From contig JABMRZ010000226.1 in assembly GCA_013202315.1 (NCBI GenBank), positions 1-13,468 of the forward strand: DNA of 13,468 nucleotides, written 5' to 3'. Origin of the DNA: Candidatus Tariuqbacter arcticus. Lineage in GTDB: Bacteria; Electryoneota; Tariuqbacteria; Tariuqbacterales; Tariuqbacteraceae. The notes below the pieces were generated by a model. It worked only from the letters and a program-made list of their open reading frames with translations, did no database searches and had not been told where the DNA came from. Below are positions 7,728 through 13,468 of this stretch, piece after piece (position 1 is the first letter of the stretch; the number at the start of each line of letters is the position of its first letter). Position numbers and translations under genes: made by a program.

Positions 7728-7772
7728 AAAAAAAGAGCGTGAATCCTCCCTGAAACGGGAAAAATCACGCTC
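7728..7772 (-). terminator. Intrinsic terminator of the pepF-like gene
   Basis: Downstream of the oligoendopeptidase stop, the minus strand has a perfect 8-bp stem GAGCGTGA/TCACGCTC (7772-7765 with 7742-7735). An inner TCCC/GGGA stem lies within it, and seven T residues follow, then AAA. This is a standard Rho-independent terminator. It separates the peptidase from the FG-GAP gene, which must therefore have its own promoter. Confidence 0.85.
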
Positions 7773-7803
7773 GATATTGTGTGAACGAAACTGCTTAAGC
7801 CGA

Positions 7804-9789
7804 CTACCTGGTCAATTCATCCAGTTCATCCACCATATCGCTGAAATATTGGATCAGCGCTTCGATAGGCGCAGGGGTAGCCATATCCACCCCCGCATCC
7901 TGCAGTAACTCAACCGGATGCTTGGAACTGCCGCTGGCTAAATAAGTTAGGAATTTATCACGGGCGCCCTCGCATTTTTCATCGCCGGACGCTTCAGCCA
8001 AAATATCCTGCGCAATAGCCACCGCCGCCGCATAGCTGGTGGAATAAGTATATACATAATACCCCCGGTAAAAATGCGGAATCCGCGCCCAGGACATACT
8101 CGACAACTCTTCATATTCAGCGGTGGGACCGTGGAATTCCTCCAGCAGTCCGCCATAAAGCTCGCTCAGGCTTTCCTTGGTCAAAGGCATACCCTCTTCG
8201 CCCATCTGATGCGCTTCCCATTCCCAGGCGGCGAATAGAGTTTGGCGGTAGAAAGTCTGGCGGACAGCGTCGATATTTTTATTAAGCAGGAAGATCAACC
8301 ATTGTTTCGCTTCTTCCTTCTCGGTGCCCTCGGATTTATTATACGCTTTGCGGGCGTCATCCAGCATTTTTTGAGCCAGAATAGCTTCATTGACAGTGGA
8401 AGCCACTTCCGCGTTGAAAATCATATAGTCTTTATCTGGGAAGGGCTGCTCTCTTTCCGAATAGTAGGAGTGCATCGAATGCCCCACCTCGTGAGCGACA
8501 GTGGAAACATCCTCATAAGTCAAACCCTTGTCATAATCGAAATTGTAGAGCATATAAGGATGTATACCATAGCTTGAACTGGAATAAGCGCCGCCCCGCT
8601 TGCCGGTATGAGTATAAACATCAATCCATCCATTATTAGGGTCTAACCCGTATTCGATATCCTTGATATACTGCTCCCCCATCGGCTTCAAAGCCTTGAG
8701 AATCATTTCCACCCCTTCTTCGTAGGCGTATCTCTTTTCCGGGGTTTCTATCAGGGAAACATAATAATCCCAATGACGATAATGTTCCATTTTTAGAACC
8801 CGCTTGCGGATTTCGTTATACTTATGGAGGGACGCGGTATTATTCCTGGTGGTTTCAATCAAATTGATGTAGACCTCGATAGGCACGAATGTCCCTTCAA
8901 GCGCCGCGTGCAGGGTGCTTTCATATTTGCGGGCTTTAGTCCTGAAAACATCCTTCTTGATGTTCCCGTTCATCAAAGCCGCCATAGTGGTGCCGAAACC
9001 GTCGTATTTTTCCCAAACCGCCTTGAAGTAATCCTCGCGAACGCGTCTATCCTGATTGGTCCGCCAGGCTACCCAGCCGGAGTCGGTGACTTCAACCGAA
9101 TCGCCCTTCTCATCCAAGATGTATCCGTATTTCATGTCGGCGTCGGTCATCTGATTGAATACATCGGAAGCGGTGCCGGTGATGTTGCCCGCCAGCGCCA
9201 TAATCGTTTCTTCCGGTTCGGTCAGCACATGCGCCTGCTGAGCGTAAAGGTCATCGTAAGATTTGCGGTAGGCTTCTAATTCAGAATATTGTTTGATATA
9301 TCTGTGTAGAGTTTTTTGAGGAATTTTCAATAGCTCAGGATCAAACCAGGCTAATTTTTCGCCATAATCGACCGCCAGCGTCCGAAGCATCTGCATTTTC
9401 CCCACCCAGTCGGAATTGGTCAAATCGGTATGATAATTATACATTACATAAGTCCAAGCCCGCTCGAATTTAATCCATATCTCCTCAGAAAGTTTGTTGA
9501 ATTTAATCATACTTTTGGGAGGATTAGTTGCACTCTTACCAGCGAATTTGCCCTTGAAAGCAGCGAGTTTGTCCAAATTCGCGGCGATGAAATCAAAATC
9601 CTTCTGCCATTCATCCAAATTAAGATAAATGTCTTCCGGATGCCACTTATAGAGGTCAGGAATATCCGAACGCTCTTTAGCGGCGCCCTCAAGTTGAGGT
9701 TCCTTTTTACCATCTCCACAAGAAATAAATAGAATCACTGTCAATAAGACAATAAAGGTAACTGCGAAGACCAGTTTTTTTGAATTCAT
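7804..9789 (-). CDS. pepF: Oligoendopeptidase F (M3B) lipoprotein
   Basis: Zinc metallopeptidase of family M3B, 661 residues; family members cleave short peptides. The active site HEVGH is at 433-437 (zinc ligands H433 and H437, general base E434). The third ligand E461 lies 24 residues after H437, the spacing known for PepF. The downstream HFYRGYYVYTYSTSY block (572-586) is typical of the family. Unlike textbook cytosolic PepF, it starts with a lipoprotein signal: a hydrophobic run ending FISC, with lipid-accepting C24 followed by GDGKKE. It is therefore probably membrane-anchored on the periplasmic side and digests imported or secreted peptides. The ATG has AAGGA six bases upstream. The gene stands alone: a 473-bp repeat-filled gap lies upstream and a terminator downstream. 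Confidence 0.93.
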   Translation of the reverse strand: MNSKKLVFAVTFIVLLTVILFISCGDGKKEPQLEGAAKERSDIPDLYKWHPEDIYLNLDEWQKDFDFIAANLDKLAAFKGKFAGKSATNPPKSMIKFNKLSEEIWIKFERAWTYVMYNYHTDLTNSDWVGKMQMLRTLAVDYGEKLAWFDPELLKIPQKTLHRYIKQYSELEAYRKSYDDLYAQQAHVLTEPEETIMALAGNITGTASDVFNQMTDADMKYGYILDEKGDSVEVTDSGWVAWRTNQDRRVREDYFKAVWEKYDGFGTTMAALMNGNIKKDVFRTKARKYESTLHAALEGTFVPIEVYINLIETTRNNTASLHKYNEIRKRVLKMEHYRHWDYYVSLIETPEKRYAYEEGVEMILKALKPMGEQYIKDIEYGLDPNNGWIDVYTHTGKRGGAYSSSSYGIHPYMLYNFDYDKGLTYEDVSTVAHEVGHSMHSYYSEREQPFPDKDYMIFNAEVASTVNEAILAQKMLDDARKAYNKSEGTEKEEAKQWLIFLLNKNIDAVRQTFYRQTLFAAWEWEAHQMGEEGMPLTKESLSELYGGLLEEFHGPTAEYEELSSMSWARIPHFYRGYYVYTYSTSYAAAVAIAQDILAEASGDEKCEGARDKFLTYLASGSSKHPVELLQDAGVDMATPAPIEALIQYFSDMVDELDELTR

Positions 9790-9803
9790 TTTGAATCCTT
9801 GAT

Positions 9804-9831
9804 TTATTATTTGATTGATGTTATTATTTGA
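9804..9831 (-). repeat. Direct repeat TCAAATAATAA before pepF
   Basis: The 11-mer TCAAATAATAA occurs twice on the minus strand (9831-9821 and 9814-9804), 17 bp apart start to start, just ahead of the pepF ribosome site. It could be a regulator site, or chance in AT-rich DNA. Confidence 0.35.
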
Positions 9832-9882
9832 CCGACGGTTTAAGGGATCTGTCTGTTTGCGAAGAATTATCTCCTTTAATAT

Positions 9883-9938
9883 TAGGCTATGGGCTTTAGG
9901 CTATGGGCTATAGGCTGTGGGCTTTAGGCTATGGGTTA
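9883..9938. repeat. Heptad tandem array (TRGGCTN, 8 units)
   Basis: Four 14-bp units follow each other without a gap: TAGGCTATGGGCTT, TAGGCTATGGGCTA, TAGGCTGTGGGCTT and TAGGCTATGGGTTA. Each splits into two related heptads, giving eight 7-bp units. It lies about 95 bp upstream of pepF and may be inside its leader. The array resembles the heptanucleotide short tandem repeats described in cyanobacteria, though no relation is claimed. Confidence 0.85.
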
Positions 9939-10015
9939 TTAACTTGGCTACTTGTGGATTTGTGACCTGTCAACCCACTGTTTAATCAGTAAATATCTCT
10001 TGGTTATGAATTGAC

Positions 10016-10044
10016 AATATAATCATTAAAAACTATTTGTGCAA
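10016..10044 (-). promoter_or_regulatory. Possible pepF promoter
   Basis: Minus-strand TTGCAC (10044-10039) is followed after 17 bases by TATATT (10021-10016). The -10 matches the consensus at five of six positions and the -35 at three. It would give a leader of about 220 bases that includes the heptad array. It is weak evidence on its own. Confidence 0.22.
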
Positions 10045-10106
10045 GATTTCTCTTTAATTGTAATACTATATTTCTTTGGCTATTATATTGTAATCCATAA
10101 TTGCTT

Positions 10107-10194
10107 TAATAGCCCAGCGATTTATCGCTGGGAATAATGGTTGGAGAGATTACATTCCACTTCCATTACCCACCAATAAATTGGTGGGCTATTA
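10107..10194. repeat. Inverted pair of covarying hairpins with ATAG foot
   Basis: Both ends start TAATAGCCCA, pointing inward (10107-10116 and 10194-10185). Each end folds into a perfect 9-bp stem with a 2-base loop: CCCAGCGAT/ATCGCTGGG (10113-10132) and, on the minus strand, CCCACCAAT/ATTGGTGGG (10188-10169). The stems differ at three positions, each compensated on the other arm. The interior has a further TAATGG/CCATTA pairing (10135-10140 with 10163-10168), so the whole unit can fold into a branched structure. The plan is the same as the element at 5463-5532, with ATAG in place of GTAG/GGAG. Confidence 0.7.
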
Positions 10195-10199
10195 GTAAT

Positions 10200-10213
10200 G
10201 AATAAATTTATTC
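10200..10213. repeat. 14-bp perfect palindrome
   Basis: GAATAAATTTATTC is its own reverse complement and lies between the hairpin pair and the CTCTGTG array. It may be a protein binding site or a weak stem; no function can be assigned. Confidence 0.4.
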
Positions 10214-10215
10214 CC

Positions 10216-10249
10216 CTTTGTGTAACTCTGTGTCCTCTGTGCCTCTGTG
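10216..10249. repeat. CTYTGTG array with shrinking spacers
   Basis: Four heptamers, one CTTTGTG and three CTCTGTG, begin at 10216, 10226, 10235 and 10243. They are separated by three, two and one bases. The array starts about 13 bp after the stop codon of the Omp85-type gene, reading along the minus strand. Very similar strings are familiar from intergenic DNA of many unrelated bacteria; that comparison is from memory. Confidence 0.7.
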
Positions 10250-10262
10250 GTGAATATTTTGG

Positions 10263-13200
10263 TTAAAATCCGTGTCCGAGCATCAGGTTGAAGTCGAAGA
10301 GAATGGTAAGATAATAACGCCATTCTTTACCATAAGTTCCCTGGAAATCGGGTTCGGTCACGGTGACTTCATCCAAGCCATAAGCGGCTTCCAGGGTTAT
10401 GGCGGTGGGGAAGGTGAAGAATGAAGTCAATTTTGTACGCAGATTGATCCCAACATCCTTTTTCCAATCGGCGAAATCGATATCGCCCACCCAGGCGTTC
10501 CCGTAATCGAAGAACACGCCCAGATACATTTTATGGACATAAGCGTGCAAAACGGTCCGGTTGAAGTTTTTCAAGATGGGCAAGCGATAGGTCAGGGTGC
10601 CGATGAATTTCCTGGTGCCGCCGAGGGAATAATATGAATACCCTTTCATTCCGGGGAGTCCTCCGGCGTATAGATAAAAGAAATCGTCTATATCGTTCCT
10701 GTCGATTAAAGCGGCGTTCAGGCGGAGATTAATCGAATGGTCGTTTTTCAATGGGGATTTCAGATATTCTTCCCACTGCAAAGCCAAGCGGCTGTAATTA
10801 TAGGGGGTGAAGACTTCCTTTATCATACCGGCGTCGACTTTGAAACTGTCGATGAAGGAATTGTTTTCGCGGGCGATTTCGGCGATGAAGCGCCTGCCTT
10901 TGGAAGGATTGATATCCTGGTCGACGCCGGGAGAACGGTAATCTCCGTTCCAGATAAGATTTACGCTCTTGCCCTTAAAATAGGTGTAAGAGAAATCGAA
11001 GCCGTCTTCAAAGCGGAGTTTAGCGCCGTATTTGGAAGTGATGCCCCGCAGTTCCAGGGTGTTGGCTTTATTAATCCTATGCCTGAAGCCGGCGTCAACT
11101 TCGCTGAGGCTGAAGCGGTAGCCCAACGCATAAGTATCGTATATCGGTTCGCCGGAAGGGGTTTCGCCGACGATGTGGAATTCATCCTCAAATTCCTGGT
11201 GCGATTTGCGCAGGATATGGTAGCCTTCGATGAAGATATTGGGAATGATGTTGGTGTATTCTATCATCCCGAATAAATCGTAGTCTCCGAGGTATTTAGG
11301 GTTCAGGCGGGAAACACTCTGGAAAAATTTGGGGTCTTCGGTCAAGCCATTGAAGGAGAACCCGCCAAAAATGGTGAACCATTCGAGGAAATCACTGGAA
11401 AAAACATACAAACCCGGTTTGAAAGAGTGTAAATCATAGGTGAAGCGGGGCAGAAAGAAGAGCTTGCCGAAGGAAGGCTGATATTTCAGCGCTTCATAAT
11501 CGGGTAGATTACGGTCATCCCAATCCGCAGCCGGGATGGTTCGGGAATAGCCGGGGATATAGATGGCGGTTTCCGGGTTGAGGGACTGGGGGGTTTCCAA
11601 TTGGCGCAGTTGGAAGCCGTTGTTTTCGTAGCTGGAATAGACCAGTTTTCCTTCGGGAGAATAGCTGCCCATAAAGGCGCCGCCCAAGACATTGGTCAAC
11701 AGGGTTTCTTCGTCGATGGTCAGATCGTGAGTGTAGAGATTGTAGATGCCGGTTTTATCGGAGGCGTAGATTAATTTTGAGCCGTCAGGTGTGAGGGCGG
11801 GATTGCGTTCGTCAATGATGCCGTCTTTAACCGGGGATATTTCACCGGTGTCGAGGTCGAGCTTCAGTATATCACGGAGACCATCGAAGGAATAGCTGAA
11901 TATAATCGATTTCCCATCGTAGGTGAAGATGGGATTGTAGACCTGTTCGCCCTCGTAATAATCGGTGAGGATTTTCCAGGCTTCGATTCCGGGGATTTTC
12001 TTCGATGATAAGTCTGGGAGTTCGGCGAGGGCTAAGTTCTTGGTGCCGTCGCCGTTGAGGACGAATATCAGTGACTTCCCATCGGGGGAGAAGGATGGGG
12101 ATGATGCGCGAGCGCCTCTGGTCAGGCGGTATTCCTTTTCCCGGTCGAAGCTGTAAAGGAAGAGGTCGTTGAGACTCTTGCGCTTGACCACGCCCTTCTT
12201 GCGGGAATAGGCAATCCACTTTTTGTCGGGCGAAAGGGCGGGGCGGGAACGGACGCCGCCTTGCAGCAGGGTGATTTCCCCGGAAGCCAAATCTTTTTTA
12301 AACAGGCTGGTCAGGGACATATAATCCTGACCCTTGTTCGACAGGTAGATGATTTCATTTTCGTTGAGATATACCGGATAGAAATTGCCGTAGCCGCCGG
12401 TTTCCAGGGCTTCGCCGGGGACTTGATTTTCGGAGATGATGTTGGTGGCATCACGGTAGAAATCGGCGATTGAATCCTTCCAGGCTTGATACAGCCGGGG
12501 TCCGGTCAAGCCGATGGATTTTTCCAGAGCGGCGCTGAAAGAATAGTTGGTGAAGCTCTTCATATTGCGGGAGATTTCTTCCAGCACTTCATCGCTGTAA
12601 TTGTCGGCGATATACCGGACGAGGGAAAAACCTTGATTATAGACCGATTCACTGCCGATGGTGTTCTTGCCGAAGGCGCCCATTTCATCTAAAGTGAGCA
12701 GGGTTCCGGTCAGGGTGCGGGTGCGGAGGAGCATATCGCGGTGGCTGTCCCAGGATTCATATCCGAAGCCGGGGATTTGAATTTGAGCGCATCCTTCGGC
12801 GAACCAGGGGGGAATCACGGTCATCGCCACCGGGTAGGACATCAGGACATTGGGGAAGCCGTAAAGGACATCGGGGCGCTTCTCATCCTCGTAGTTCAGC
12901 CATTGGAAATAAACGGCGGGAACCTGGCGGGGCAGTTTACGGGATGCGCCCAGTTGAATCATATGGGTGAATTCGTGGGTGACCACATTCCTCAGCCAGT
13001 CGTGGGTGCCGCGTAAGTCCCAATCGAGGGCGGTCGCCCAGATCAGAATCTTATTATTGTAGTAATAGGCTCCGCCGTTGGAATAATCATCGGTGTCCAT
13101 AATCAGGAAGCGGATTTTAGCGTCGGGTTCATAGCCGTAAATTTCGGTTATCGGCGGGTAGATTTCCTCGGCGATTTTCAGGCAGTTTTTGGCGGTTCTT

Positions 13201-13358
13201 GCCGCGCCTTCATGATAATATGCGAAAAAATGGTCGGTTTCGATGGAGTACCACTTGAGTTCGGGATGGGGGTAATCAGCCGGCTGGGCGGAGGCGTTCA
13301 GTGCGAGTGCAACAGCCGTAATGATTAGGGTCAGTATTTTGTTCAAGTGGGAGGTCAT
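10263..13358 (-). CDS. Outer-membrane fusion: peptidase-MA-like domain, TolB-type propeller, Omp85-type barrel
   Basis: A 1031-residue protein with three modules. A signal peptide (1-24, ending ASA) leads into a zinc-peptidase-like domain with HEFTH at 128-132 and the downstream ligand E188 in PWFAEGCAQ, as in the peptidase MA/gluzincin group. From about 320 to 600 come six WD40-like TolB blades (for example SPSFSPDGKSLIF and NPALTPDGSKLIY). From about 630 to the end come repeated amphipathic strands of an outer-membrane barrel. The barrel has GGLPGMKGYSYYSLGG (899-914), resembling the Omp85/BamA xRGF/Y loop with Lys for Arg, and a terminal Phe as used by the BAM machinery. Similar proteins in FCB genomes are labelled Tol biopolymer transporters. 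The role is unknown; periplasmic protein processing or surface assembly are inferences. The ATG lacks a Shine-Dalgarno site and abuts a heptad array. Confidence 0.88.
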   Translation of the reverse strand: MTSHLNKILTLIITAVALALNASAQPADYPHPELKWYSIETDHFFAYYHEGAARTAKNCLKIAEEIYPPITEIYGYEPDAKIRFLIMDTDDYSNGGAYYYNNKILIWATALDWDLRGTHDWLRNVVTHEFTHMIQLGASRKLPRQVPAVYFQWLNYEDEKRPDVLYGFPNVLMSYPVAMTVIPPWFAEGCAQIQIPGFGYESWDSHRDMLLRTRTLTGTLLTLDEMGAFGKNTIGSESVYNQGFSLVRYIADNYSDEVLEEISRNMKSFTNYSFSAALEKSIGLTGPRLYQAWKDSIADFYRDATNIISENQVPGEALETGGYGNFYPVYLNENEIIYLSNKGQDYMSLTSLFKKDLASGEITLLQGGVRSRPALSPDKKWIAYSRKKGVVKRKSLNDLFLYSFDREKEYRLTRGARASSPSFSPDGKSLIFVLNGDGTKNLALAELPDLSSKKIPGIEAWKILTDYYEGEQVYNPIFTYDGKSIIFSYSFDGLRDILKLDLDTGEISPVKDGIIDERNPALTPDGSKLIYASDKTGIYNLYTHDLTIDEETLLTNVLGGAFMGSYSPEGKLVYSSYENNGFQLRQLETPQSLNPETAIYIPGYSRTIPAADWDDRNLPDYEALKYQPSFGKLFFLPRFTYDLHSFKPGLYVFSSDFLEWFTIFGGFSFNGLTEDPKFFQSVSRLNPKYLGDYDLFGMIEYTNIIPNIFIEGYHILRKSHQEFEDEFHIVGETPSGEPIYDTYALGYRFSLSEVDAGFRHRINKANTLELRGITSKYGAKLRFEDGFDFSYTYFKGKSVNLIWNGDYRSPGVDQDINPSKGRRFIAEIARENNSFIDSFKVDAGMIKEVFTPYNYSRLALQWEEYLKSPLKNDHSINLRLNAALIDRNDIDDFFYLYAGGLPGMKGYSYYSLGGTRKFIGTLTYRLPILKNFNRTVLHAYVHKMYLGVFFDYGNAWVGDIDFADWKKDVGINLRTKLTSFFTFPTAITLEAAYGLDEVTVTEPDFQGTYGKEWRYYLTILFDFNLMLGHGF

Positions 13359-13363
13359 AATTG

Positions 13364-13447
13364 GTTGTCAGTTGTCGGTTGTCGGTTGTCGGATGTTGGT
13401 TGTCGGTTTTAGGTTGTCAGCAGTCGGTTGTTGGTTTTCAGTTTTAT
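13364..13447. repeat. Heptad tandem array (GTTGTCG, 12 units)
   Basis: Twelve consecutive heptads stay in register with consensus GTTGTCG, with variants such as GTTGTCA, GATGTTG, GTTTTAG and GCAGTCG. The array ends five bases before the ATG of the Omp85-type gene, so it occupies the position of the ribosome site and leader. The remaining 21 bases to the window end are AT-rich with nothing identifiable. Confidence 0.85.
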
Positions 13448-13468
13448 ATTTAATTACGGCGATTTTGA

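Larger units (their letters stand above)
9790..10262. other. 473-bp gene-free gap filled with repeats
   Basis: No supported coding region lies here on either strand. It holds, left to right: a duplicated 11-mer near the pepF start, a heptad tandem array (9883-9938), about 160 bp of AT-rich sequence with one candidate promoter (10016-10044), an inverted hairpin pair (10107-10194), a 14-bp palindrome (10200-10213) and a CTCTGTG array (10216-10249). Confidence 0.8.

Noticed and set aside
9871..9879. Strong Shine-Dalgarno-like AAAGGAGAT on the minus strand upstream of pepF.
   Set aside because: No start codon follows at a usable distance and no reading frame opens, so it is probably chance.
9883..9938. 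Possible CRISPR array in the short repeats upstream of pepF.
   Set aside because: The units are 7-14 bp and directly adjacent with no unique spacers, so it is a tandem repeat.
10011..10039. Perfect TTGACA on the plus strand with TATTTG 17 bases on.
   Set aside because: The -10 match is poor and no plus-strand gene follows in the window.
10737..11276. A 179-codon plus-strand frame opposite the barrel region of the Omp85-type gene.
   Set aside because: It mirrors the barrel coding sequence and shows no independent start signals or family motif.

Overview
The window carries seven protein-coding genes, all on the minus strand. I see no plus-strand gene, rRNA, tRNA or CRISPR array. The organism looks like an uncultured Gram-negative bacterium of the FCB superphylum or a related candidate phylum (Marinimicrobia, Zixibacteria, Cloacimonadota or KSB1-like). 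The evidence is a C-terminal sorting-type domain with the 'SPNPFN' signature, an FG-GAP/VCBS surface protein, a very large peptidase-TolB-Omp85 outer-membrane protein, and an AgmX/PglI-type TonB-like domain. This placement is inferred from protein style; no marker gene is present.

Layout in the direction of transcription (right to left): (1) 13358-10263, an outer-membrane protein joining a zinc-metallopeptidase-like domain, a TolB-type propeller and an Omp85-type barrel. (2) A 473-bp gene-free gap (10262-9790) packed with several unrelated repeat families. (3) 9789-7804, a lipoprotein form of oligoendopeptidase F, followed by a clear intrinsic terminator. (4) 7548-5548, a secreted protein with ten FG-GAP calcium-loop repeats. 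(5) A 221-bp gap holding a REP/BIME-like pair of covarying hairpins. (6) 5317-2228, a secreted M14 zinc carboxypeptidase with an extra N-terminal toroid-like region and a C-terminal sorting domain. (7) A tight cluster: an envelope protein with a coiled coil and TonB-C-like end (2177-1341), leuD (1334-819) and an endonuclease III (801-91). Its genes are separated by 6 bp or less, so they are probably co-transcribed.

Functionally the window leans toward the cell envelope and extracellular proteolysis. Three different zinc peptidases are exported (M14, M3B and a peptidase-MA-like domain), alongside a surface or secreted repeat protein and a periplasmic linker-like protein. LeuD and endonuclease III are housekeeping genes that sit downstream of an envelope gene without their usual partners.

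The most unusual content is intergenic. Three loci (34-57, 5463-5532 and 10107-10194) hold short hairpins with a common plan: a fixed foot (GTAG, GGAG or ATAG), a GC-rich start, and a perfect stem whose sequence differs between copies but stays paired. Two loci hold inverted pairs. This matches the architecture of REP/BIME elements. In addition, two tandem arrays with an exact 7-bp period (8 and 12 units, unrelated consensus) lie upstream of genes, and a CTCTGTG array sits just downstream of the Omp85-type gene.
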